A stretch of 64,000 nt of DNA from Defluviitaleaceae bacterium (GTDB lineage: Bacteria > Bacillota > Clostridia > Lachnospirales > WQUN01): contig WRAH01000003.1 in assembly GCA_009780315.1 (NCBI GenBank), positions 1-64,000 of the forward strand, in the 5' to 3' direction. Each line of letters begins with the position of its first letter. Position 1 is the stretch's first letter. Below, in pieces: positions 24,995 to 33,180 of this stretch. The notes under the pieces were generated by a model. The model made no database searches, had not been told where the DNA came from, and saw only the letters and a program-made list of their open reading frames with translations. A program made the position numbers and the translations under genes.

Positions 24995-25468
24995 TCACCA
25001 TTTTCCATCTAGAAATTTCTTTACATCTTCTACGGGTATTCCACAACGCTTGGCAACGGCTTCAACGGACATACCATCAGAGATGAAGCGTTGAATCACT
25101 TGTGAAAATTTTTCTCCAACTTCAACAATATGCCCATCTAAATCATAAATGTGAAGCACTCTTTGCCCCCAAGGCTGTTCAACCACTCCGCCCCTTACAA
25201 ACGCAATATTTGGGTAATGCTCAATCTTTTTAATAAACGTATCAAAATCATCTGTTTCAAAAACCAGCTCCATATTATGAGGACGGGAGACAATACTTTC
25301 TTTTGGTACGCCAATTATTTTATCAAAATCTTGCTGTAAAGCAATGCCGCCTTTAAAGCCAACATTTATGCCCCAATCACTATCTATCTCCAACCCTATT
25401 AAATCTTGATAGAATTTTTTTGAAGCTTCAATATCCTTTACGGATAAACATAAACTTTCATATTTCAT
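24995..25468 (-). CDS. VOC (glyoxalase/dioxygenase superfamily) protein
   Basis: About 157 residues from ATG 25468 (GAAGGG at the right spacing; 25477 is too close to it, and the frame is open to 25552). YESLCLSVKDIEASKKFYQDLIGLEI is the opening beta-alpha-beta of the vicinal-oxygen-chelate fold, with LHIYDLDGHIVEVGE as the closing strand and its metal-type Glu. The last 25 residues (SVEAVAKRCGIPVEDVKKFL) look like a small HTH-like tail. Function not assigned. Confidence 0.78.
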   Translation of the reverse strand: MKYESLCLSVKDIEASKKFYQDLIGLEIDSDWGINVGFKGGIALQQDFDKIIGVPKESIVSRPHNMELVFETDDFDTFIKKIEHYPNIAFVRGGVVEQPWGQRVLHIYDLDGHIVEVGEKFSQVIQRFISDGMSVEAVAKRCGIPVEDVKKFLDGKW

Positions 25469-25583
25469 CTGTTTCATATCCCTTCTTTTTTTCTTAAATT
25501 TATAACATAAGAAACACGGCAACAGTATGTCATATTTCATGGGAACATGCAAAATTATTTTTAGATGATTGCCCCAGGGCAGA

Positions 25584-25892
25584 TTATTTCCACACCCCTA
25601 GCTGTGGTGCGATTATCATTTTCACATTTTTAGGGTCTACGCACTTTACAAAAGATTTTGCAGCACTATCTTCAAATATTTTTCTTGAAGCCTCCTTTAA
25701 TTGCTCTGCCGTTTCCCAATGCTGTATCATAATCCATGTATCATTTTTCTCGTCATAGATAAGTTCAGAATCAATAAACCCTGGTTGCTTAGAATGAAAA
25801 TTCATTTCCAATCCATCTACGATAGATACAAACGCGTCTCTTGTGATATCAACCGCCAATTTCATTGTGACTACTTCTGTGATAATGTGCAT
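25584..25892 (-). CDS. Antibiotic biosynthesis monooxygenase (ABM)-like protein
   Basis: 102 residues from ATG 25892 (AGGAGG upstream). A ferredoxin-like dimeric ABM fold: HIITEVVTMKLAVDITRDAFVSIVDGLE, then PGFIDSELIYDEKNDTWIMIQHWETAEQL. The family includes heme-degrading and small quinone monooxygenases. No catalytic residues are diagnostic here, so only the family is called. Confidence 0.75.
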   Translation of the reverse strand: MHIITEVVTMKLAVDITRDAFVSIVDGLEMNFHSKQPGFIDSELIYDEKNDTWIMIQHWETAEQLKEASRKIFEDSAAKSFVKCVDPKNVKMIIAPQLGVWK

Positions 25893-25974
25893 AAAAATAC
25901 CTCCTGTTTTTTCTTCATTGTAGATGAAAAACAGCAGGAGGTATTGAATAAAACGGACATGCATATGTGGCATA

Positions 25975-26802
25975 TCAAATTATACGGAGACTGATATCAA
26001 GTGATGAATACGAATGTGTAAGTGAGCCGCAGGATATAAAATCAAGTCCTATGCCGTTAAGTGCTTGCAAGCGGTTAAAATTAATATTCCCAGAACATTC
26101 GGTCATTGCACGTCCATCTATTAATGCAACCGCTTTTTTCATTGTATCAATATCCATATTGTCAAGCATAATTATATCTGCGCCTGCTTCAAGAGCCTCC
26201 TTCACCATTTCCAAAGTTTCCACTTCCACTTCGATTTTACGGACAAACCCATGTAAACTTCTGGCTTTTTCCACAGCGGGTTTTATGCCCCCTACAGCCA
26301 CTATATGATTATCTTTAATCAAAATGCCGTCCGAAAGACTAAATCTATGATTAACGCCCCCTCCAATGGTTACAGCATATTTTTCTAAATACCGCATACC
26401 TGGCGTTGTTTTTCTTGTGTCAAGTAGCTTCGTGTGGCAACCTGAAAGTGCCTCGGTATACTTTCGTGTCATGCTGGCGATACCACTAAGTCTTTGTATA
26501 AAATTTAGGGCTATTCGTTCTCCTTTTAGCAAATTAATGGCATTGCCTGTAATCTTGGCAATTTTTTGATTATGTCGGATTGTCTCGCCGTCTTTGTAGA
26601 AAAATTGGCATGTAACATCACCCAAAAGGGCGTACACCCTTTCAAAAACCTCAATCCCAGCTATAACGCCGTCTTCCTTGCAGACAAGGGCAGCGTCAAG
26701 CATTGTGCAGGGGTCAATCAAAGATTCTGATGTGATATCTCCATATGGGAAATCTTCGGCAAAAGCCCTTTTAATAATTTCATCAACAAATACATAATTC
26801 AT
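25975..26802 (-). CDS. nadC: Nicotinate-nucleotide pyrophosphorylase (quinolinate phosphoribosyltransferase)
   Basis: 275 residues from ATG 26802 (GGAGG upstream). DVTSE/EDFPYGDITSESL at the N-terminus, RIALNFIQRLSGIAS, DTRKTTPGMRYLEKYAV and EVEVETLEMVKEALEAGADIIMLDNM are the QPRT signatures with the PRPP and quinolinate sites. It makes nicotinate mononucleotide from quinolinate and PRPP. Overlaps the nadB end by 20 bp and is the last gene of the nadA-B-C operon. Confidence 0.93.
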   Translation of the reverse strand: MNYVFVDEIIKRAFAEDFPYGDITSESLIDPCTMLDAALVCKEDGVIAGIEVFERVYALLGDVTCQFFYKDGETIRHNQKIAKITGNAINLLKGERIALNFIQRLSGIASMTRKYTEALSGCHTKLLDTRKTTPGMRYLEKYAVTIGGGVNHRFSLSDGILIKDNHIVAVGGIKPAVEKARSLHGFVRKIEVEVETLEMVKEALEAGADIIMLDNMDIDTMKKAVALIDGRAMTECSGNINFNRLQALNGIGLDFISCGSLTHSYSSLDISLRII

Positions 26803-28081
26803 CTGATATTCCTCCATTTTCACTAACTAATAATGACTTTACAAGTGTTGCTTTGTACTCTGCGTCCCTTAGTTCGGGATATACTACACAGTTCTTCGCG
26901 GTAGTTGAATATAGATTGATGCGCTCATTAATATCAAGGGCGGCTTTTTCACCGTATACCAGTGCTTCAAGCAAAGCATTGCTTGCAAGCCTATTTGCAC
27001 CATGCGCCCCACTGCAACTAACCTCACCGATGGCATAGAGATTATTCATAGATGTTTTGCCGTGCAAATCAACCTGTATTCCGCCCATATGATAGTGCTG
27101 GGAAGGTGTAACTGGTATGCTTTCCTTTGTAATATCATATCCTGCTACAAGACATTTTTCGTGAATATAAGGAAACCTTGTAACGAGATACGCTTTGTCC
27201 TTATGGGAAATATCCAAGTAAACGTATTGGCTATTATTTCTTTTTTGCTCGGTTAGGATAGCTTGAGTAACCACATCTCTTGGCAGCAATTCATCAATAA
27301 AACGCTTTTTATCAATGCCTAATAAATATGCCCCTTCGCCTCGCACTGATTCTGAAATAAGAAAACTCCGTACGCTGGATATGCCCTCGTACAAAGTAGT
27401 CGGATGAAATTGTATATAGCCTAAATTTCTCATTGTTATGCCATGTTTATAGGCAATTGCTATAGCATCGCCAGAGACAGTTTTCTGATTGGTTGATTTT
27501 TTAAAAAGGCCCCCAATTCCTCCGCAGGCAAGAACTGTTTTGTCACAGTGCAGGTTAAACATCTCTCCGTTTCTTTCAACCACGACACCAACACAGGATT
27601 TCATTACAGAATCTTCTAAAATATCAACCAAAGACGTTTGCTCCCACAGGGTTATGTTTTTACGGTCAATGACTCTGCTTGCAAGGGTCTCAATTAAGTG
27701 CTTCCCTGTTTCATCATTTGTATAGACAACACGTTTTTTGCTGTGTCCTCCTTCTTTTGTAAAGCATAACTGTCCATTTTCAGCAGTAAACGTCATTCCA
27801 AGCGTTAATAGTTCTGAAATCAGGTCACTAGCACAGTCCGCAAGCATTTTGACGGCATCCCCATCATTTTCATACCGCCCTGCTTTAAGCGTATCGTTTA
27901 CGAAAGATGCCTTATCACACGCTCCTATTACTGATGTAATGCCCCCTTGGGCAAGATATGAATTACATTCTCTTAAATCGGTTTTGGTTATGATTAAAAC
28001 TTTCAAATTATGATTGAGGTGCAAGGCACAATAAAGACCTGCCGCACCAGAACCTACGATGATTACATCAAATTCATTCAT
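26783..28081 (-). CDS. nadB: L-aspartate oxidase
   Basis: 432 residues from ATG 28081 (GAGGTAA upstream). An FAD-binding GSGAAGLYCAL near the N-terminus, GGITSV, GGHSKKRVVYTNDETGKH, FHPTTL, RGEGAYLLGIDKKRF, and HYHMGGIQVD...GEVSCSGAHGANRLASNALLEALV match the aspartate oxidase/succinate dehydrogenase family. It oxidises aspartate to iminoaspartate, which NadA uses. The C-terminal helical part appears shorter than in E. coli NadB. Confidence 0.93.
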   Translation of the reverse strand: MNEFDVIIVGSGAAGLYCALHLNHNLKVLIITKTDLRECNSYLAQGGITSVIGACDKASFVNDTLKAGRYENDGDAVKMLADCASDLISELLTLGMTFTAENGQLCFTKEGGHSKKRVVYTNDETGKHLIETLASRVIDRKNITLWEQTSLVDILEDSVMKSCVGVVVERNGEMFNLHCDKTVLACGGIGGLFKKSTNQKTVSGDAIAIAYKHGITMRNLGYIQFHPTTLYEGISSVRSFLISESVRGEGAYLLGIDKKRFIDELLPRDVVTQAILTEQKRNNSQYVYLDISHKDKAYLVTRFPYIHEKCLVAGYDITKESIPVTPSQHYHMGGIQVDLHGKTSMNNLYAIGEVSCSGAHGANRLASNALLEALVYGEKAALDINERINLYSTTAKNCVVYPELRDAEYKATLVKSLLVSENGGISDELCIC

Positions 28082-28091
28082 AGGCATTACC

Positions 28092-29000
28092 TCAATTTCC
28101 AAGTCTATGCATTGCGTTTAAGCAGTTTAGGGCAGAGATTCTTAATGCTTCGTCAATATGTATCTCAGTTGTTTCATCCTCTAATGCCCAAAGCACATTT
28201 TCAATAGTGGTTTTTTTCATGTTGGCACAAATTATTTGCGGATAAGGGAAGTGAAATATTTTTCTAGGGTTTTGCTGTTCCAGGGCATAGCGTATCCCTT
28301 CTTCGGTTACAACAATCAACTCAGAGCTGTCAGAAGATTTAGCATAGCTAAGCATTTCACCCGTACTGCCCACAAAATTCGCAAAAGCAAGCACTTCTTT
28401 TCGGCATTCTGGATGTGCCACAACAGGTACATTAGGGTGCTTAATTTTAAGCTCCATTATATGCTCAGGTAATATTTTGTTGTGTACAATACAATATCCT
28501 GGATAAATAATAAACTCCTTTTCAGGGCATTTATCGGCAATGTATGCCGATAAATTTCGGTCAGGTAAAAAAATAATCGTTCTCTCTGGCAGCTTGCGAA
28601 TAATATCAAAAGCATTGGAAGATGTAACGCAAACATCACAAAGAGCCTTAACTTCAACTGACGTATTGATGTAGCAAACCACTGCCCCATCAGGATATTG
28701 CTTTCTTAACGCTTTTATCTTATTTATGTCAGCCATGTCCGCCATTGGACAGCCTGCATCTGCAACAGGTAATAGTACCTTCTTATGCGGAGAGCGTATT
28801 TTAGCTGATTCTGCCATAAATCGAACGCCACAAAATATAATTAATTCTTGTCCTGTCTCTTTGGCTATTTTACTTAAATAGTATGAATCACCAACATAGT
28901 CGGCTATTTGCTGTATCTCTGGGCATTGATAATAATGTGCTAGAATTACCGCATTTTTTTCTTGCTTTAGCTTTTTTATTCTTTCTTCGATGCTGTCCAT
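28092..29000 (-). CDS. nadA: Quinolinate synthase A
   Basis: 302 residues. AHYYQCPEIQQIADYVGDSYYLSK near the start, ADAGCPMADM (cluster Cys), YPGYC, HPEC, TGEMLSYAK and ICANMKKTT (third cluster Cys region) mark the [4Fe-4S] quinolinate synthase. It condenses iminoaspartate with dihydroxyacetone phosphate. First gene of the nadA-B-C operon, with promoter and palindromes in the 29003-29090 region facing the divergent nrtR-like gene. Confidence 0.94.
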   Translation of the reverse strand: MDSIEERIKKLKQEKNAVILAHYYQCPEIQQIADYVGDSYYLSKIAKETGQELIIFCGVRFMAESAKIRSPHKKVLLPVADAGCPMADMADINKIKALRKQYPDGAVVCYINTSVEVKALCDVCVTSSNAFDIIRKLPERTIIFLPDRNLSAYIADKCPEKEFIIYPGYCIVHNKILPEHIMELKIKHPNVPVVAHPECRKEVLAFANFVGSTGEMLSYAKSSDSSELIVVTEEGIRYALEQQNPRKIFHFPYPQIICANMKKTTIENVLWALEDETTEIHIDEALRISALNCLNAMHRLGN

Positions 29001-29019
29001 AGCTACCCTCCCATTAAAT

Positions 29020-29083
29020 ACATATTATCTACTTGATAATATGTGTGCTTATTATGATAATGATAATAAGTAATTTTGTCAAG
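29020..29083 (-). promoter_or_regulatory. nadABC promoter with two palindromic operators
   Basis: Minus-strand promoter TTGACA (29082-29077), 17 bp, TATCAT (29059-29054). Palindrome 1, CTTATTAT-N7-ATAATAAG (29048-29070), covers the -10 and spacer. Palindrome 2, ACATATTATC-N5-GATAATATGT (29020-29044), covers the transcription start. Probable binding sites for the divergently encoded NrtR-like protein. Confidence 0.6.
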
Positions 29084-29093
29084 ACTTTTTTTA

Positions 29094-29122
29094 TTGCTTC
29101 TCTATCTTGAGTGGGGTAAAAT
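29094..29122 (+). promoter_or_regulatory. Promoter of the nrtR-like gene
   Basis: TTGCTT (29094-29099), 17 bp, TAAAAT (29117-29122), then AAGGGGAAG and the ATG at 29147. Confidence 0.5.
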
Positions 29123-29146
29123 AAAAGTAGAGAAAGGGGAAGTCGG

Positions 29147-30016
29147 ATGAGTTTCAACGATAAGGATTTTTTAGTTACGGTTAATCTTGCATTATTCAAA
29201 GTTGAAGATGTAGAAAAGGATAACGTAAAAAAACTTCCTCAAAAGGAAATCATGGTTCTTTTGGCAAAAAGAGATAAAGAACCATTTAAAAATTGTTGGC
29301 TGTTTCCATATGGCTTAGTAGACGTTAGTGAAAGCTTAGATGATGCGGTGTACCGCCAGCTAAAAGAAAAGACAAACCTTGAAAATATTTATTTTGAGCA
29401 GCTGTATACATGGGGGGCGGTAGAACGTGACCCTACCGCAAGAACCATAGCAACGTCATATTATGCGATTGCTCAAAAGGAAAGCATAAAAGAGTGCGCT
29501 ATAGCCAAGAGGGATAGCCTTAAATGGTTTAGTATAAAAAAACATTCGGTATCAGTTGAAAAGATTTCTGATTTTCAAATGATATCCGAATATATAATTA
29601 CATTGCACAACGATGCAGACATGATTACCATATCATATCGCGTGACGGAAGAAACCATAGTCAGCGGCTTTGAGAAAAGGAAAAAATATAGTTATGACCT
29701 ATGCGATAACTCGAATGAGCGCATGGCCTATGACCACATAAAAATATTAGACTATGCTCTAGATCGCATAAAAAACAAAACCCTTTATACCAATATTGCT
29801 TTTGGCTTAATATCTGAAAGTTTTACCTTGACCGAACTGCAACAGGTTTTTGAAGTATTATTGGGTAAAACACTTACCAAGTCCAACTTCCGCAGATGGA
29901 TTAGCAAAAAGGTAGAAGAAACGCAAATAACAAAAAAGACAGGCGCATACCGTCCGTCTAAATTATTTAGGCTCAAGAAGGATTCAATTATTGAAGATAT
30001 TGATTCTTTTATGTAA
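29147..30016 (+). CDS. nrtR: NrtR-like Nudix-domain transcriptional regulator of NAD synthesis
   Basis: 289 residues. An N-terminal Nudix fold (residues about 5-145) with GLVDVSESLDDAVYRQL in the Nudix-box position. The catalytic REUxEE is degraded to RQLKEK, so hydrolysis is unlikely and the domain probably senses an NAD-related metabolite such as ADP-ribose. The C-terminal half is a winged helix with the NrtR-type LTELQQVFEVLLGKTLTKSNFRRWI segment and basic tail. It faces the nadABC operon across palindromes, the expected NrtR arrangement. ATG 29147 with AAGGGG upstream. Confidence 0.85.
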   Translation: MSFNDKDFLVTVNLALFKVEDVEKDNVKKLPQKEIMVLLAKRDKEPFKNCWLFPYGLVDVSESLDDAVYRQLKEKTNLENIYFEQLYTWGAVERDPTARTIATSYYAIAQKESIKECAIAKRDSLKWFSIKKHSVSVEKISDFQMISEYIITLHNDADMITISYRVTEETIVSGFEKRKKYSYDLCDNSNERMAYDHIKILDYALDRIKNKTLYTNIAFGLISESFTLTELQQVFEVLLGKTLTKSNFRRWISKKVEETQITKKTGAYRPSKLFRLKKDSIIEDIDSFM

Positions 30017-30070
30017 TAATAACAACTTCTTTTGCGGAGATAGCAAAGGGCGAAAATAAAAAAGACAAAA

Positions 30071-30099
30071 TAAGCCGTGGCTTTATTCAGCACGGCTTA
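30071..30099. terminator. Convergent hairpin between nrtR and the metallopeptidase gene
   Basis: TAAGCCGTG (30071-30079) with CACGGCTTA (30091-30099). On the minus strand it is followed by a T-rich run, so it mainly serves the metallopeptidase gene. Confidence 0.6.
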
Positions 30100-30127
30100 G
30101 CGGTTTTACAATGAAGTAATGATTTTG

Positions 30128-31255
30128 CTATTGAAAAGTCATAGCCATTATTTGCTCTGTTTCGTCCGCCCATAATGACCTTACGCGCAGTACCCGCCCC
30201 GCTTCAATGTTCGGCTCTAAAAGTGACCGAGGCATAGGATATTGATACATATGTGCATTCGGGTCTGTGCTAAACGCTATATAAACATCCGGGAGGTTCT
30301 CCACGCCCCAATTCTCCAAAATAGAGATTGCATCCCCAACGATTATCGGCACTATATCGGTGCCTAAACTCTGGTATACCAGCCTTTGTCGTGGTTGCGC
30401 TTGGATATTTTCAGAGTCGGTCATTTCTGTTAATAGCTGCGCTAAATTAAGTGAATCTCTATCACGCAAAATGTCGCGCACTATACTAAATTGAAACCAG
30501 CCGTAAATTTCAAATGTGAACACTTCCGCAAAGCGTCCTGTATCTACTGCTTCACGCATAAAATCAAGGTGATGTACATTTTCTGCGGGAGGGGTTATGT
30601 TACTTAAAATATATTCGACAGTTTCTTCTAGTGCGTACAGCTTTTCTTCTTCACCAAAATATGTCCAAAACGCAATAGCAAATGAGTTTGCCAGCATTTC
30701 TTCCTCTACCATGTGCCGTGATTGCACTGTGCCGTTGCTATGAGTAATCATGTGACCCAATTCGTGTATCGTATTATACCATTGAAAGTAAAGCTCAAAC
30801 CTATCTCTTGCTAACTCACCCCCAAGCAGTGAATGTATCATTTCGTTTTGCTCTTGAGTGCCTTGCCCATAAAGTCCATTAACAATGACTGCAACAGGTG
30901 AGGATGTGTCTGCTTCGATTATGTGGTCAAGTGCATTGGGGCCAACTACCCACAAATCTCTCATATTAATATATGGTCTGCCATTTCTCACTCTGATGCC
31001 GTCACGCATCACCATGCGTTCATTGCCAATATAAACAACAGGTTCTTTTGTGTGAAACACTATGTCAAACATACCATTATTATCATAAGTAAATGTTGCA
31101 TCGCCTTCATGATAAGTGAATACAACACCAAGGTCATCATCTATAGACAGCCAGCTTAAATGTAATCTAAATAAAAGCCATCCGCCCACAGCAAGAACAA
31201 CAACCAAAACACCTATCCCTAATAAGATTTTGAATTTTTTACTTTTTACCATCAT
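30128..31255 (-). CDS. Membrane-anchored HExxH metallopeptidase-like protein
   Basis: 375 residues from ATG 31255 (GGAG 9 bp upstream). One N-terminal membrane helix (about residues 9-30, LLGIGVLVVVLAVGGWLLF), then an extracellular domain with NTIHELGHMITH (HExxH zinc site) and, about 20 residues on, VEEEMLANSFAIAFW. The latter supplies a plausible third zinc ligand Glu, as in gluzincins. An N-terminal segment about 60-130 has a copper-amine-oxidase/stalk-like look. I do not recognise a named family. Its promoter region is a diverged copy of the nadA/nrtR control region. Confidence 0.62.
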   Translation of the reverse strand: MMVKSKKFKILLGIGVLVVVLAVGGWLLFRLHLSWLSIDDDLGVVFTYHEGDATFTYDNNGMFDIVFHTKEPVVYIGNERMVMRDGIRVRNGRPYINMRDLWVVGPNALDHIIEADTSSPVAVIVNGLYGQGTQEQNEMIHSLLGGELARDRFELYFQWYNTIHELGHMITHSNGTVQSRHMVEEEMLANSFAIAFWTYFGEEEKLYALEETVEYILSNITPPAENVHHLDFMREAVDTGRFAEVFTFEIYGWFQFSIVRDILRDRDSLNLAQLLTEMTDSENIQAQPRQRLVYQSLGTDIVPIIVGDAISILENWGVENLPDVYIAFSTDPNAHMYQYPMPRSLLEPNIEAGRVLRVRSLWADETEQIMAMTFQ

Positions 31256-31342
31256 AAACAAAAGCTCCTTTGATTTTGAGTGCTGTACAAACAGCGTCGT
31301 TGCACTATGCCTTCTGCCTGTGCGTGTCGATACTGCTCATTT

Positions 31343-31508
31343 TAACCTTCCCATCAAATACATATTATCTATTTGACCATAAGACGCTTATTATAGTAAT
31401 GATAATAAGTGTCTTTGTCAAGATTTTTTTATTCCTTCTCTGTCTTGAGTAAGATGAAATAGAAGTAGCGGAAAGGGTAGTAAGATGAGTTTCAACGATA
31501 GGTGTATT
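31343..31508 (+). repeat. Diverged copy of the nadA-nrtR control region, with nrtR start remnant
   Basis: Aligns by eye with 29003-29170 over about 165 bp at roughly 80% identity with few gaps. It keeps the palindrome CTTATTAT-N7-ATAATAAG (31387-31409) and the minus promoter TTGACA-17-TACTAT (31421-31393); the second palindrome is broken. It also keeps the nrtR ATG and the first codons MSFND (31485-31499), after which the reading frame stops at 31529. The same promoter now faces the metallopeptidase gene. Confidence 0.75.
31393..31421 (-). promoter_or_regulatory. Promoter of the metallopeptidase gene inside the nad-type repeat
   Basis: Minus strand TTGACA (31421-31416), 17 bp, TACTAT (31398-31393), overlapping the CTTATTAT palindrome as in the nadA promoter. 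Confidence 0.5.
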
Positions 31509-32304
31509 TTACATTCTCTTTCACGGTAATTTTTTCTTGCTGAAAAACGCGTGGGGATGTCCCTGAAAATTTGCGAAACACTCTGATGAAGTGCGCTTGG
31601 TCAGCAAAGCCATTGCTATATGCTATATCCAAAAGTTGGTTTGATTTTTGATAGACCAACTGATTCCCTATTTTTTGAAACCGTTTTATTGAGCGCAAAG
31701 TCTTAGGTGTATAGCCTGTATAGTATTCGACATTGCGTGTGAATGTTTTTGTATGTACTCTGTGTCTGGCACAGAATGATTGTATAGTTATTTTATCGTC
31801 TGATTCCAAAAAATCAAGAATCAGGTTTGCCTTGTTTGTGTATTCATCCGTAACTTCAAGGTTAGTACATAAAGCCTTTTCAATGCTATTAACAATGCGC
31901 TCAGTGGTTGCCTCGTCTGAAATTGCTAGTTTGAGACTTTGTGCCAAAGGCGTTGAAACTTCAAATAAGTTCATAACTTTATCATTTATGCTGGCTAATG
32001 ATTTATTGACAAACGGATAAAAGCCAAAAGGATGAAACGATATTCCAAAAATACGGATTTTTCCCGTGTGACGAATGTAACTGTGCTTTCCTCTTAAACC
32101 GTTTATATGAAATGGAGCGGCAAGTATACAAAGAGAATCAACCTCATAGACTATGTTCCCTGATAAGTTCAATATTATATCAATACAATCTGTTGGCAGC
32201 AGCTTATAGCGAATATTTGCATCCTCAACTTCCAAATGCCATATGAATTTTACCCAAGGTTTAAGGTGTTCATCTTTTATAGAATATCGTGTGATATTAA
32301 GCAT
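31492..32304 (-). CDS. AraC-family transcriptional regulator
   Basis: 270 residues from ATG 32304 (GAGGGGTGA upstream; the frame is open to 32391). An N-terminal beta-rich sensing part with PTDCIDIILNLSGNIVYE, and a C-terminal pair of HTH motifs (FCARHRVHTKTFTRNVEYYTG and LLDIAYSNGFADQAHFIRVF) typical of AraC DNA-binding domains. The type resembles DUF6597-bearing AraC regulators. Its last codons run into the edge of the duplicated nad control region, so a rearrangement may have set its 3' end. Target unknown. Confidence 0.85.
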   Translation of the reverse strand: MLNITRYSIKDEHLKPWVKFIWHLEVEDANIRYKLLPTDCIDIILNLSGNIVYEVDSLCILAAPFHINGLRGKHSYIRHTGKIRIFGISFHPFGFYPFVNKSLASINDKVMNLFEVSTPLAQSLKLAISDEATTERIVNSIEKALCTNLEVTDEYTNKANLILDFLESDDKITIQSFCARHRVHTKTFTRNVEYYTGYTPKTLRSIKRFQKIGNQLVYQKSNQLLDIAYSNGFADQAHFIRVFRKFSGTSPRVFQQEKITVKENVKYTYR

Positions 32305-32381
32305 CTTTGAGTCACCCCTCAATCCTATATTTAGTATAGCATTTTTGCGAAGATAGTTCAATTGAAGATTATACTCCAGTT

Positions 32382-33143
32382 CTACACCCATCCTCTAAAT
32401 CTAAATGTCATCATTTCGACACAATGGCTAGTCAGCCAATCAAGCCAAGGTGTTTCATGTCCACGAGCAGTTTTTATAGACTCCATCAACCATTGTTTCT
32501 GTTCTTCTGAAAGTAATGGCATGATTGTCTTAAAATCAGCTTCTGTCTTAGGCCTTACACTTGGATGTTCTGAAGAAAATTTATCTGACTTGTAAAACAG
32601 TATAATTTCTGGTGCAAGATAGGGTATACCGTCACGGTGCAAAATCCCTTTATCTAATGGGCGTGTTATCCGTGGATTTTCCTGTACCACAAAATCATTG
32701 CCCGCTTTTGCATCAATTTCTAGCTCGATAAATTCAATATTGTCTTGTACAAGCCATTTGCGGGTTTGATAGGTATATACCTCACCCACACCCCCTTGCA
32801 GGCGGTCAAGTTTGTGTAGCACATTCGGCAAGCCATCTTTTTTTATGACCCACATGTTTTTACAATCACGCCAGTAATTGTCCGTGATGTCCTCTATCTT
32901 ATAAAATAAATGTTGCGTTATTGGTACACCCTCTTCCATAAATCTGCCGTAAACAGTCCAATCTCTATCCATAAAAAACTGCACTATACGCTGTTTATCA
33001 TCATTATACACAACAATGTCAAAATCCCCATGTGAGCGAAGTTCCTTACCCACAAACATATCAAGACCATAGCCGCCGCATACAGCATAGTCAAAGCCAC
33101 AGTCCTTAAATATGTCTTGTGCTTGTAGTATTACGTTATTCAT
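32382..33143 (-). CDS. Nucleotidyltransferase-fold protein A, aminoglycoside-adenylyltransferase-like
   Basis: 253 residues from ATG 33143 (AGGAGATG upstream). The early VCGGYGLDMF and HGDFDIVVYNDD (DxD metal pair) give a minimal nucleotidyltransferase core as in ANT(2'')/LinB-type enzymes, followed by YLAPEIILFYKSDKF and DFKTIMPLLSEEQKQWL. Such proteins can adenylylate small molecules including aminoglycosides or lincosamides; the substrate here is not known. It is a paralog of the next gene, arranged head to tail 38 bp apart. Confidence 0.75.
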   Translation of the reverse strand: MNNVILQAQDIFKDCGFDYAVCGGYGLDMFVGKELRSHGDFDIVVYNDDKQRIVQFFMDRDWTVYGRFMEEGVPITQHLFYKIEDITDNYWRDCKNMWVIKKDGLPNVLHKLDRLQGGVGEVYTYQTRKWLVQDNIEFIELEIDAKAGNDFVVQENPRITRPLDKGILHRDGIPYLAPEIILFYKSDKFSSEHPSVRPKTEADFKTIMPLLSEEQKQWLMESIKTARGHETPWLDWLTSHCVEMMTFRFRGWV

Positions 33144-33180
33144 CAATTTCATCTCCTTAAAAATAATGATATAAGTATTT

